From Mastigamoeba balamuthi (Eukaryota > Evosea > Mastigamoebida > Mastigamoebidae), in contig CACRSC010000075.1 in NCBI GenBank assembly GCA_902651635.1, forward strand, positions 122,417 to 158,330: a stretch of 35,914 bases of DNA, in the 5' to 3' direction. The notes beneath the pieces are model-generated. The model worked only from the letters and a program-made list of their open reading frames with translations, did not search any database and was not told the origin of the DNA. The position numbers and the translations under genes are program-made. Positions 19,421 to 30,786 of this stretch are shown piece by piece. Each line of letters starts with the position of its first letter. Within the stretch, counting starts at the first letter, position 1.

Positions 19421-21977
19421 ATGCTGCTACGGTTGCGGAGGGCTGTGAGCAAGGAGGTCTGGAGCGGGTCCCCGCTGACCCTCGAGCGCGACTCCGCCGC
19501 CGTCAGCGGCGCCCCAACGCTGATGCCGCCGCAGAGCATGCCCATGCCCACCGCCTCCGCGATCCCCACTCTGCCGTCCTCCCCGGCGTCGACCAGCAAC
19601 TCTCCGCAGGTTCCTTTTCTCACGGTGCACTACTTCATTCGCTCAATGTACTACTGTGTTCGTCCGCAGGGCCCCAGAGCGCAGGCGTCTCCGCCGCGCG
19701 TGATGTCGCCTGTGCTAACGCTGCAGGCGCCGTCGCCGCCACCGCCAACGGGCCCGCGTCCCACGAGAGGGGCCTCGTTCGACGTCAGCGAGCTCGCCCG
19801 GACCGCCCCGCCCACAGTGCTCTCCATGTCGGCGACGCTGCCCACCACCGCAGCCGCGCAGATGCTGCTGCTCTCCGACTCGCAGAAGAGGTTCCCCTCG
19901 TACAACGCTGGTGCCGGTGTGTCGTCCACGCCCCGCCAGGCATCCACGACGGGCATCTCCGGCGTTCCATCCGTGCGGGACCTCTGCAAATGATCCCCCG
20001 AGTCTAAAACTGACCATTTGCTGACCCCCTCCGCAGCTGCCGAGCACACTGAGCGCTTCCGGGCGCAGGCTTTCGCTGCCAGAGCGGGAGCCGTCGATGG
20101 CAATGCGGCTTGGAGGCAACGCGGACTCGCTGAACACGGCTCGGTCCATGCGGTCCCTTGCGGGCGGCGTCACTCCCGGACGCGCCCCGAGTTGCTCGCT
20201 CGTCTCCAACTCGGCCTCGCTACCTCTGCGCGGGTCGCTCGTCCTGCTCCGCGACGTAGTCCCGGGCGACATCATCGGGCGAGGCCGGAGCGTTGTGTAC
20301 CGCGGCGTGTGGGAGGGAACGACTCCCGTTGCAATGAAGGTGCGCGCAGTCGCTTGCCACACCCACGAAGGATACGTGCCACTTATACGTCACGCCGCGC
20401 GCTGCAGACGGTCATGAGGATCTCGAGCAAGTCGAGCACGACGGCGCAGAGGGAGAACATCGTGAAGGAGGCCGCGTTCCTGGCCAGGATGCGCCACCCG
20501 CGGATCGTGCAGATGTTCGGCATCGCCGTCTACGACGGCACGCTGTTCCTCGTCACGGAGCTCGCGCAGGGCAGCCTCATCTCGCTGCTGCGCGGCAAGC
20601 AGCTCGAGAAGACGGCGGTGCTGCGCGCGGCCCTCGACGTTGTCGCGGGTATGAACTACCTGGCGCAGAACGGAGTCGTGCACAGGGACCTGGCCTGCAG
20701 GAACATCCTCTACTCGCGGTCGGGCCCCGACAACACGCTCGTCGCAAAGGTATCGGATTTTGGCGTCTCAAGGATCCGCGACACGGTGTCGCTGCCCGAG
20801 GACGGGCATACCTCGACAGAGATGGAGCTGCAGAGCAGCCTCCCCATGCGCTGGATGGCCCCCGAGTCGATGGAGGAGAACCAGTGGTCCGAGAAGAGGT
20901 CCGGCGAAACTGCCTCTTGATTTTGCGAGTCCCTCCGCCGCAGCTCACCTCCCCTGCGCCCGCCCTGCAGCGACGTGTGGTCGATGGGCGTGGCGCTGTG
21001 GGAGATGATGACCAACGGGACGAGGCCGTGGGAGGGCCTGACCAACACCAAGGTGTGCGAGATGGTGCTCAAGGGGTCGCACCTGCCTAAACCCCCCGAG
21101 TGCTCCGACACGATCTACGCCATCATGGAGGAGTGCTGGCAGATGCATCCCGAGCAGCGCCCCACCTTCCGCCAGCTCTTCCAGGAGCTGCGCGCGCTCA
21201 CTGGACAGGCCCCCGGGGCCTCCGCAGGGATCTCTGTCGTCGGCCCGGCCCCCACGCAGGCCCCGGAGCTCGACGACGCCAAAGTGGAGACGTACAGCTC
21301 CTCTGTGCCGTCTGGGTCAGCCCCCGCAGCCCAGCCCATTAAGATTGGTGAGTAGTGCCCGAGTGCAAGCGGCAGGCGACTCCCGTGCTCACGGCCACTC
21401 GCAGAGGACTCGGGAGTGATCACTTGGACACTGGACAAGAAGGACATCATCGTCGCCGTGACGCACAACCCCAGGGACCAGTGCGGAGTCATTGCAGCCG
21501 CCCTGGCCATATCTCTCTAACACCTCTCTCGCGCACTCAAGGCAACCGCTGGCGGGGTCTCGAGAACCGGAGAAGCAGGTGGGGAGGCACGTGTACAAGC
21601 TGATCAACGGGGCCGTCACGCAGAACCTGTACCGCATGATCCTGACGCGCGTGCGCAACAAGCAGAAGCCCTTCACGCTGATGTACTACGTCGAGTGGAA
21701 CGGGTCGCAGCGGCACTGCGAGCTGCGGTTCGCGCCGCAGCCCGAGGGGCAGGTGTCGCTGGCGAGCAAGGTCATCAGCGCGCTTCCCATCAGCAGGCCC
21801 GAGCCCATCTCGAGGGAGATGGTGCCCAAGAAGATGGAGGTCTGCAGCTTCTGCAACAGGGTGTCGCCGGGCGGCGACGCGTGGCAGAGCGACAAGGACA
21901 TACCGCGCAACGACGCGACCATCACGTGCTGCCCGGACTGCTTCGAGGACCTCAGCGAGAGGGTCTCGGAGGCGTAG
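19421..21977 (+). CDS. Tyrosine-kinase-like protein with unknown Cys-containing C-terminal domain
   Basis: Seven exons join in phase to 724 codons plus stop: 19421-19609, 19670-19972, 20037-20339, 20408-20898, 20971-21347, 21405-21480, 21542-21977. A Ser/Pro-rich leader (about 270 residues) precedes the kinase: IIGRGRSVVYRG loop, VAMK lysine, VVHRDLACRN catalytic loop, DFGVSR, MRWMAPESM, DVWSMGVALWEM. HRDLACRN and RWMAPES are hallmarks of tyrosine kinases. After the kinase, a Ser/Ala/Pro linker leads to an unrecognised domain of about 190 residues (VITWTLDKKDIIVAVTHN ... LYRMILTRVRNKQKPF). It ends in CSFCNR and CCPDC, which could bind zinc. There is no signal peptide or membrane span, so it is cytoplasmic. 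The ATG at 19421 is the best start seen, but an upstream exon is possible. Confidence 0.88.
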
Positions 21978-22375
21978 AACCAGGAGCCTGCCAAAGGACC
22001 GTGTAGAACACCCCACCCCCCACCTCCCACCCCCCATTCACCCCTACAGAGCCGCCATGCAATGGCAGCCATTCGTTACTTAGCAGCACTTACAGAAACC
22101 TCAATACAATTCAATCTCAAATTTGGCCGCACCGACAGCAGTTCCCCTTTGATGCCAACGAGGTCGCATCATGTGTACGGGGTAGCAGACAACGGCAGAG
22201 CTGGGCAAGACCACCCGATCTTGGCCGCAGACTGCCGACATCCGCGTGTGTCTCTGTGGGAGTGGGCGCGTCGGCGCCCTGACGGACGGGTCCTCGCAAC
22301 GGTTTTTGGCTCGCAGTGCCGATTACGCAGTGAGAGCCGCACGGATCGCAAATAGTATGGGAGGCGGGGTAGGCC
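21978..22375. other. Intergenic region before the DHHC gene
   Basis: A C-rich low-complexity tract (22011-22048) follows the kinase stop. The rest should be the kinase poly(A) region and the promoter of the DHHC gene. No gene or TATA box recognised. Confidence 0.4.
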
Positions 22376-24417
22376 ATGGGACACCTGCACGCTTGCGGTG
22401 GATCGGACCCGATGACGGCGACCGACCGACCGCGTGACGAGGAAAATGACGAGGGCAGGCCGAAAAAGGGGTGCGCATCTGGCGGATCTGAGAGCGGGTC
22501 ACAGAGGAAAAGGGGTGACGTGTCCCGGGCAGAGAGCAGCAATCCCTCCGAGGGGCAGAGGCCGAGGTCGAGGATGCTGGGGAGCGTGCTGCTGTGGGGC
22601 TACGTGGCGGTGGCTGTGGGGCTGGTGTACACGCTGGTCTTTGGGCAGAGCGAGTACCACCGCCGCGGGCTCGTCGGCCGCCTCAACGCCTTCCTCACCG
22701 GGGGCCTCTGGGCCGCCCTCGGCAGGCGCGTCCAGCGCCACTGCGGCCCCAAGTGGCTCAGGCGCATGCAGGCCGTCCACAACTACTGCTGCTGGCGCCC
22801 CAACCCCTTCATGCAGGTCCACCCGCCCCGCCACGAGGGGGGGGGGAAGGGGAGGCAACAAGACGAGCGCGCGCGATATCTTCCCTGCGAATATCTTCTT
22901 TTGCCTGCGCTCGTAGCTTCACACTGCGGAGTACTCTGCGCTGCCTGCGGACAGCACTACGCTCTCCTCCCACCTCTCCCACACCCACTCTCGTTGCCCT
23001 GTGGTCGCTGCCTTTATGCGGGGCACAGCTGCGGTCTTGTCTTTTGTTTTTTAAAACGGGAGCCCTGGCCCTGTGGGAACGCTGGGGATGCTGGGGACGC
23101 TGGGCAGGGCGACGACCAAGGCACTCACGACGGGGGTCCCTCTGCGCAGCTCGTGTACCTGGGGCTCGTCATCCCGGGGTACCTCATCTTCATCAGGGAC
23201 GGCTACCCGCACATCCCCGGCCCCGCCCTGGGCGCCGTCCACCGGTCCGGACCAGTATCTCGGCCCCGAGATATTTCCCTGTCCGCCCTCGACGGTATCT
23301 GAACAGATTCCACTTTTTTCTCCCCAGGACGATCGGCCACGTGTCTGTCGCCGGCGTCGTCGCGTTCTTCCTCTTCGTGTGCGGGTCGGACCCCGGGACG
23401 ATCACGTCGCACAACGTCGACCGGTACATCAAGGCGTACCCCTTTGACGGCGTCCTGTACCACCCCAAGACCTGCACCACCTGCGCGTTCACCAGGCCGG
23501 CCAGGTACGCCTAGATATCCACCCCCGCGAATATCTCTGGAATCCCTGGGGATTCGTGGAAGGAATCGCGGGATTCGGGAATCTCGCGTTGCTGATGGGC
23601 CCGCACAGGTCGAAGCACTGCAGGATCTGCGACAGGTGCGTGGCGAGGTTCGACCACCACTGCCCGTGGATCAACAACTGCGTGGGCGAGCTCAACCTGC
23701 GCTGGTTCATCCTGTTCATCGTCGTCACGGCCACGCTGCTTGTCTACTGCAGCTGGCTCTGCTGGCGCGTCAGCTATGGCGTCTTCATCAAGTAAGCCCA
23801 CTCCCCGCTCCCCCTCTCTGTCCTCTCGCCGGTTTTCTGTAACCGACATTCCCGTCGTCACAATTCAAATGATTGTATCATACCAGAACCGAATTATTTA
23901 CTTTCCCCCTCTACTACATTACTTAATATACAAAACTCCCGGGCCCCCTCTGTACTGGGGTTGCCACCCTTTGTCCGCCTCAGTGCGCAGCAAACCGAGT
24001 TGAATGCGCTCAGAGCTCACTGGCGTTTTCCCGCACAGGGAGGACCTGCTGAAGCCTGGGGTGGGCGTGCAGCTCAAGAGCGGCAAGACGATACCGGTGA
24101 CCAAGTCGTTCCTGTTCCAGTACGCCATCTACAAGACGGGCCTCGTGGTGCCCCTGGGCATGTTCTGCGGGCTGCTGGCGCCCATCCTCTACGGCTTCGC
24201 CGCGTACCAGATGTGGGAGGCGGCGCAGGGGGTGACGACCAACGAGTCGTTCAAGTGGTCCGACGTCCGAGAGGGCGCGCGCAGGCAGGGCATTCCCGTG
24301 TCGAGCATCCAGAACCGCTACAACAGGGGCGTGCTGCTCAACTGGCTGCAGATCTTCTTCCCCAGCTCGCGGTGGCCGTTCATTGCGAGCCTGCGCGTGT
24401 CCAACAAGGATCACTGA
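22376..24417 (+). CDS. DHHC palmitoyltransferase, ZDHHC4/Swf1 type
   Basis: Five exons join in phase to 424 codons plus stop: 22376-22816, 23150-23244, 23328-23504, 23609-23791, 24039-24417. After a polar N-terminus come a membrane span ([18 protein letters not shown]), a second ([14 protein letters not shown]) and a third ([12 protein letters not shown]). The Cys-rich catalytic domain is [17 protein letters not shown] ... [14 protein letters not shown], then two more spans ([35 protein letters not shown]). The catalytic Cys of DHHC and the zinc-ligand Cys are present. The TTNE motif and a C-terminal [14 protein letters not shown] block match ZDHHC4/Swf1 proteins. It S-palmitoylates membrane-associated proteins, probably at the ER. 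The neighbouring MGCC-start protein (34660-35458) is the kind of substrate such enzymes act on; no direct link is implied. Confidence 0.92.
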
Positions 24418-24672
24418 CTTTGTCCCTTCCTACAAATCCATCTCGCTCGTCCACAGTTGCTCTGCCCAGCAGCTTTTACTGGTGCCAGCCAGCACATAAA
24501 GGTGCCGTATACCTTTCAGTTTATCAACTGGCATGTGAAGCTCGCCAAGTGTGTTCGGAGCCATTCGCCTGAGAGCGAGCATGCGAATACACCGCGATAC
24601 TGGGCGTGAGGCGAAGCGAATTCGTTCACTGTTCAAGGTCCACCCCTGGCCCTGATAGGACTCCCCGAGAAA
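24418..24672. other. Short convergent 3' region
   Basis: These 255 bp lie between the DHHC stop (plus) and the calpain stop (minus). They must hold poly(A) signals for both genes. No AATAAA is seen on either strand. Confidence 0.4.
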
Positions 24673-27600
24673 CTAAGGCGACTTGTCGCTCAACGGGGGC
24701 AGCGGCCCTTGCTTCCTGCTGAGCGACAGCGTCGACATCTGCCGTGCGGGTCCAGGTGGCTGCCTTCGCGACGACAGTGGCGACGTCTGCGCTGTCCCGT
24801 GCGCCGCCGACTGCCCCTGCGCCCTCGCGGGGTGCTGCTGCATCGACCTGGTCGACCCGAACATGCGGTCCGTCGACACACCCCTCTTGCCCTTGTCGCT
24901 GCCCAGCAGGAAGATCTGCTTCTGCAGGTCCGCGTTCTCCCTCTGCGCCTCCGCGAGCTCCTCGCGCAGCTGCGCCGTGTCTCCCTTGGGCGCCCCGCGG
25001 ATGATGGTGCTCTCCAGCGCCGCCAGGTCGTCGATGTACTCCTTGAGGGCCGCGTGGGCGTCGCTCTGGGCCGTGGCGGCCTCTACCTGGGCCCTGGGGT
25101 GGCTGAAGCGCACGGGGACCGTGTCGAAGCTGCACGGGGGGCTGTCCTTCTGCATCTTGCGCATGATGGCCAGGTCCAGGGGCGTGCCCGCCTTTCCCAG
25201 GGCCGTGGGCCTCCACAGGACGCCGACGAAGAGGTCCCGCTGGTTGGCCCCGGGGCTCGCGGCCTTGGCGGTGTCCACCTCGAGGGACACCTGCTTCTGG
25301 ACCTCTGGGCGAGTCTTGGCAGCGACGTCCATGTCGGCTGCGATGACCTCGAGCGGGGACGAGTCCACCAGGATGAACGGCAGGGCAGAGGGCAGCCTCT
25401 GCTCCGAGTAGAGCGACGCGGGTAGGTATCCCGCCACGATCTGGACCTCGTCGCAGTCGCTGTCGGGCTCCTGCTGGACCACGCGCAGCGCGAGCTTGCA
25501 GGGCAGCTCCTGCCTGCAGCAGAAGAAGTGGAACGGTCCCTTCTCGACCTTGTCCGAAAAGACCGCCTTGAGGAAGTGCACGGGCGCCTTGATGCTGCGG
25601 GCGGACCAGTGCTGCAGCACCGCCATGTGCTTGCAGAAGTCCGACTCAAAGTCCTGGCGCCCCAGTTCAATTCAGAAGGGGAGACGCGGGGGTGGTATGG
25701 CGTGCCATGAAGAAGGAGGTCTCGGAGGAGGGCGAGGGCAGCTTCCCCTTGTGCTCCTGGAGCAGCGACTCCTTGGCCTCTGCCGTCCACATGGCGCTGT
25801 CCGAGCTCCACGCGCCCTTCCACGTCTCGCTGGCAAAGGGCGAGTACAGGAGCACCAGGTGGTACCTGCTCGCGAGCTCCACGAACGACAGGACGCCGTA
25901 CGTGTGCCCGGGGACCAGCCCATCCATCGCCTCCTCCCTCCCCCGCGCCGTGCAGACGAAGTAGTGCTTCTGCGGGGGCGGGTCAAGGACCAGGTCAATT
26001 GATCTGCGCTGCCCATACTGTGTTCTGGTCCGCCTGCAGCGCCACGAGCTGGCGCCAGAGCGAGCCGTTAAGGCGCTGGTCGAGCAGGTCGACCGAGCCG
26101 AGGTCCATCGTCTGCTGCGAGCCCAGCAGCAGGTAGGGCATGATCTCCTCCTCGCGCCTCTCGCGGAGCTCCTCGTAGCTGCCCATGAGCTTGGCGAGAC
26201 ACTTCTCGAGGATCGGCAGGAACCACTGCCCGCCGTCGCTGTTGCGCGTGTACGAGAAGAGCGGCAGCGGCTGGTCCATGTACCCGCGCCTCTGCGCCGA
26301 GAAGGGCAGGTAGTCGTCGACGATGACGAACAGGTGGCGCTTCTCGGGCGAGTAGAGCCGCACGGCGAACACGCCGCTCTCCTGGTCCGTCGACTTGGGG
26401 TTGTGGAACACGGCCTTGCGCAGCAGCTTGCCGCCGTCTGCCGCGTAGAGCACCGACGTGCAGTTGAGCAGCGCCGCCGAGCCGTAGGACCCGAGCTGCA
26501 CGTCGCCCGCAGAGGCCGTGCCCTTGCGGAAGAGCCCGCGGTGGCCGCTCTGCTCCGAGACGCGCACCCACTTGGCGGCCTCCCTCCGCGACGCCGCCGT
26601 CTCGGGCTCGCGGAACAGCGCGCGAGGGCCCGGGGCGAAGTCCCTGTCGGTGTACCTGTTGCCCTTGGCGCAGGCGGCGACGATCTTGGCGACGACGATC
26701 CTGCAGGTCTCCTCGCAGACGGCCGCCGACGCGAAGCCGCGGCCGAAGACGTTGCGCAGCGGGGCGCCGCGCGCGAGCATCTCCTGCACGGTGCGCGCGC
26801 TGCGGCCGTCGAGGGCAAGGTCGAGGGCCGTCCGGCCCCTGCAGTCGCGCAGCATCATGGCCTTGAGCACCTCGTCGGAGCTGCAGGCCGAGAGGATGGC
26901 CAGCGAGCACTCCTCTTGGCTCCACATGCACGAGTAGTGCAGCGCCACGCAGCCCGCGGGGTCGCGAGAGCACACCAGCGCGCGCGCCTCGCGGGCCAGC
27001 AGCGCGCAGACGAGGTCCGCATCGCCCACGCGCGCGGCGACGTGCAGCGAGACGAGCCACCACGGCGGCCTCGGCGAGCCGGCGACGCGGTGCACAACGC
27101 GCTGCCGCTCCTCCGCCGTCGCGCAGCGCGCGCAGACCGCGACGCCGTCGCCGCGGGCCTCGCCGGCGCGCGCGAGGCTCGCGCGCAGGTCCGCTGCGGG
27201 CGGGACGGCGCGGGAGTTGCAGAGGATGAGCTGCTGCGTCTCCGCGGGCGACAGCGCGACGATGTCCGCGGTGGCCTCGGCGCCCGCGTCGATGAGCGCG
27301 CAGGCGACGTCGGCGGTGCGCGCGAGCTGCAGGGGCTCGAGGCCCGCGGCGGTGCGCGCCCTGGCGGCGGCGGGCAGGTCGAGCCTCTCGAGAAGCGCGC
27401 GCACGAGGTCCACAGGCGCGCCGCGTGCGCAGGCGTAGTGCAGGGCAGTGCAGCCCCACTCGTCGGCCCAGCGCACGAACTGGCCGCCCCCCGTGCCGCC
27501 CGCCGCTGCCGCCGTGCTCGGGTACGTGCGCAGCAGCGCGCGGGCGGCGTCCCAGTGCGAGTTCTGGCAGGAGAGAGCGAGCAGCCCCTCGCCCGACGGC

Positions 27601-28879
27601 GCCGTAGCGGCGGCACCGCGGGCGATGAGCGCCAGCGAGAGGTCCTGGCCGCCAGGGCTGCGCAGCGCGGCCTCCAGCGCCTGCGCGGACGACGGGAGCG
27701 CGAGGTTGGCGACGGCGGATGCGGAGACCAGGGCGAGCGCCGCCTCGGTGTTGCCGTCCTCGGTGGCCGCGAGGAGGACAGTGCGGCCCTTGGGGTCGCG
27801 CTCGCGGGAGAGCAGCGCCCGCGGGAACGTCTCCGCGACGATGGCAGCGCAGAGGCCACCGCGGCGCGGGGCGCAGGCCTCGAAGAGGAGCCGCTCGGCC
27901 CTCGACTCGACGAGCGACCGCGTGGGGGCGTCGAGCGAGCGCAGGACGTACGCGAGGACCTGCGGCGCGTGCGAGCAGCGCCGGACGCTGTCGAGCGCGT
28001 GGCGGGGGCGCACGCGAGCAGCGCCCCTGCGGACCAGCAGCTGCACCGCCGCGATCAGCGTCTGGGGCGTGCAGGCCGACCCGCGGTGCAGCAGCTCCGT
28101 CAGAGCGCTCGTGGCGTCGTCTTCGCTCTCGCCCTGTCCGCCTGCTCCGGAGGCAACGCAGTCAGAGGGGGGCAGTTGCGCGCTGAGGGCCTGCGACCTG
28201 GCGAGGCGTCGTGGTCGAAGCAGTCGCCCTCCTGAGGCGCGAAGGCGGCGGGGGAGCTGGGCCTGTCCGGGGGGCACTCGACCTGCACGATGCCGCCGGT
28301 CGACGTCGCGAGGGGCGACCTCTGCGAGCGCACCGTCGAGGGCACGGGACTCGAGCTCGAAGCCCTCTTCCTCGCGGGCCCCTGCGGCCTCTGCTCGCCG
28401 TCGGACGCAGCCGAGTGACCCCTCCTCTGCGGCAGGATCTCTGCGAGGGGGGTGAGGGGCTGTGTCGTCAGCAAGCAGGGCCGCCGTCGCCGTCGCCGTC
28501 GCCTTGCGTGCCTCTGAGAGTGTCGAGGGCGTGGGCTCCCGAGTCCCCGTCGACGTCGTCGAGGACGTCTCGGACCGCAGCAAGCAGCCTGCTGCCTGCG
28601 TGGCTCTCAGGGACCCTCTGGGGCCTGTCGCTGCAAGCGGGAGGCTGGGCCTTCTGGTCGCGGGCAGCGTCCAGGCGTCGCTGGCACTGGTTGAGGTCTC
28701 GAGGGCGGCGGGGCGCCAGGGCCAGGGCCAGCTCCAGCACTGCGACCTCCTCCTCGTGGCAGGCGACGGACGGGGCTGGGACTGGTCCTGGACGGGATCC
28801 GCCGGGACAGGACAGGGGTCGCCGGTTGCTGGTAGCCGTGGGTCCGGATTGCGTGGCGTGCAGCTAAATAAAGCGACAT
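24673..28879 (-). CDS. Ankyrin-repeat calpain-like protein, predicted protease-dead
   Basis: The supported exons, 5' to 3', are: up to 28503; 28440-28198; 28141-26019; 25969-25706; 25653-24673. The last four join in phase to about 1,200 codons ending at 24673. The first exon is open from about 28857 (LELALALAPRRPRDLNQCQRRL, coiled-coil-like). Its ATG is not resolved; 28879 is the nearest candidate in another frame. A Ser/Pro-rich segment precedes ankyrin-like repeats (for example GRTVLLAATEDGN, GCTALHYACARGAP, CVALHYSCMWSQ, GRTALDLALDGRS). A calpain CysPc-like domain follows (DRDFAP, VIVDDYLPF, LEKCLAKLMGSYEEL, PGHTYGVLS, WKGAWSSDSAMW), then a C2-like/coiled tail. The Cys-site block reads DVQLGSYGSAALL: the Cys of GDCWF is Ala. 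The His is kept (GHTYGVL). The Asn of NPWG is Ser (YSPFASE). It probably acts as a scaffold. Confidence 0.8.
25654..25705 (-). other. Probable GC-AG intron in ankyrin-calpain gene
   Basis: The flanking exons are in different frames and there is no GT between them. ATG|GCACGC to GGCGCCAG|GAC is 52 nt and restores phase (SSETSFFM to DFESDFCKH). Confidence 0.7.
28441..28502 (-). other. Probable GC-AG intron in ankyrin-calpain gene
   Basis: CAAG|GCGACG to CCCCTCGCAG|AG is 62 nt and gives a phase-correct join (LDTLRGTQ to EILPQRRG). No GT donor in the right phase was found. The donor resembles that of the SKI2 GC-AG intron. Confidence 0.55.
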
Positions 28880-29398
28880 GCCTTGAAATCGGGTGCAGAC
28901 GATTCGAGTATCTTCCGCTCACGGCCCACCAGGAGGCTGGGTGCGGGGGTAGGCTGCGTGACGGACCCTCGGACTGGAAAGGAAAGGCCATACGACCTGT
29001 CGTGTTAGTGTACGCTTCACGTTTACTGAGAGGCTCAGACGTTGTGTCTCTCGTCCAACGCCCGCTGGTTGCTGGCAGATGCCGATGGGTGGACGAGGCT
29101 CGCGGAGTGCACAGGACACCCCCGCGAGTGTCCGTGACATGCGAACCGGCTGGAAAAATGTAGGTTTTTACAGATTTTTCAGGTCTGTTTTTCCTGCCAT
29201 CTACTGGCGATCTTACACAAATTCAGCTGTATTTCACCCTCTCGATGTTCTGCGGATTACGTCACACGCGCTCGGTCAGTCGGCTTTCACCGAACCTCGG
29301 GGCACGACCTCGGGTTTTTCTGACCAGCAGAGCAACCACAATCACAAACCCACCAAGTCAGAACCGTTCGGATTAACCGAGGGGTAATACGGATCTCA
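28880..29398. promoter_or_regulatory. Divergent intergenic region, likely two promoters
   Basis: About 520 bp lie between the 5' end of the ankyrin-calpain gene (minus) and the secreted-protein gene (plus). It is less GC-rich than the genes, with T-rich words at 29160-29200. No TATA box or other known site can be named. Confidence 0.4.
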
Positions 29399-30267
29399 AT
29401 GTCGATCTCCAGTGCGTCTGCCATCGTGCTCGTGGCCGCCCTCGTGGCCTGCGCCTCTGCCTGGACGACCTCGTGCTCGCAGCTGTGCCCCCCGGACCGC
29501 CACCCGTTCTGCACGATGCAGGTCTACGCGGGCTGCCCTGCCTCGCTGACGGCTCAGGATCTCATCAAGCGACACGAGCCCTTCCGTGCCACCACTTTCA
29601 ACTACTGTACCTGCGCTCCCCCAACCCCCAGTCCTCTCCGTGCGGACTCCGTTGCTCACACGTGCACGGCGTCTCGGTGCATCTCCTCCGGCAGCTGTGG
29701 GGTACTCGTTCCGGCTGGACCGCGACGGGGGCTGGTGGCAGACGGAGATGGCGGCGGTGAACCTCGACTTCTCCAAGGTCAGGAGCGGCCAGCAGTCCAT
29801 GACCACCCCCGCGGCGAACGTGCTGCTGGACCACTACCTGAGCGCATTCGTCGTGGGCTCGATCGACGACTGGATGAACGGCAACATGGGTCAGCTCAAG
29901 ACGTCTATCAAGGCCAGCGTAACCGACATGTGGTACCGAGGTGCAGTCCCGTCGACCTGTCCCCTAGCGCGCGTCTTCCGCACCTGGAGTGGTCCCAGTA
30001 ACTCACGCTCGCACGTCCCGCAGCCTCGCAGACCGGCAACGACGCCCTGAAGGCAGCGTTCGGGTCGCGGAGCTGGGCAAACGTCTCCGAGACCGTATGC
30101 AAAATGGCAGCGACGCAGTCCACTGTGCGTGCCACTCCGCTGCGCACAGCCCAGCCACGCGCCCCTCGGCGTGCTCACGCGCGCTAACCCTCCCCCCCGG
30201 TCTCGTGCAGACCGCGTTGCGCTGCCGTTACTGCGAGTTCGCGCAGCTGCTGGAGCTGTGCCAGTAA
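29399..30267 (+). CDS. Small secreted Cys-rich protein, no family recognised
   Basis: Four exons join in phase to 214 codons plus stop: 29399-29639, 29695-29940, 30024-30124, 30211-30267. The start MSISSASAIVLVAALVACASA is a clear signal peptide, followed by a Cys-rich part (CSQLCPP, CTMQVYAGC, YCTC). The second half (VGYSFRLDRDGGWWQTEM, ANVLLDHYLSAFVVGSIDDW, SWANVSETVCKM, CRYCEFAQLLELC) contains an N-glycosylation site (NVS) and further Cys. There is no membrane span or GPI tail, so it should be secreted or lumenal with several disulfides. I do not recognise the family. Consistent phases at all three introns support the model. Confidence 0.75.
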
Positions 30268-30786
30268 CAGAGCGGGTACATATTTCCAGTACGGGGAGGC
30301 ACAAGGCGCCAGAGGAACACGCACTCACAGGCACACACATGCGATCCTAGCAATTCACGCATCACCGACAGGGCGGGCAATCACACAATCACCAAAAACG
30401 CGCAGAGAGAAAGCGATGCGAATGCACAACACCGGAACGGCAAATAAAGAAGACTGAGCAGCGGTTCGATGCAACACTAGACCTCCGAGTTGATCGCTGT
30501 GTTTGCGTGCCTGGGGGGCTGAAGACGGCGCATAGGCCGATGCGGCATGCCGTCGCTGTGCGGGTCTCCTACCACCAACTTGGGCCTGAAGAGCGACTGG
30601 CTTCACGGTCATGACCGGTGTCGGAAGGGTTCCCGCTCAGAGACCTGCGAGAGGAGGCGGCACGTCATGAGCTGACGCCATTCGGGTGGTGTGAGTCAGG
30701 TAGTCGGGATATTTTGGATAGTGATGATTGTGCGCAATATCTTCAGAATTGTTTTCGGCGCGGCGCGTTTCTTCCGGCGGAGGCGA
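30268..30786. other. Intergenic region before the UBAC2-type gene
   Basis: About 520 bp with the candidate AATAAA at 30443 and A/T-richer words near 30700-30760 just before the next start. No gene recognised. Confidence 0.4.
30443..30448 (+). promoter_or_regulatory. Candidate AATAAA polyadenylation signal
   Basis: AATAAA lies 176 bp after the stop of the secreted-protein gene on the same strand. It may be chance, because other genes here lack this word. Confidence 0.3.

Noticed and set aside
26334-28235. 633-codon open frame on the plus strand
   Set aside because: It is antisense to the ankyrin-calpain gene and composed of Arg/Ala/Gly, as expected from the complement of GC-rich coding DNA. 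The minus strand shows ankyrin and calpain motifs.
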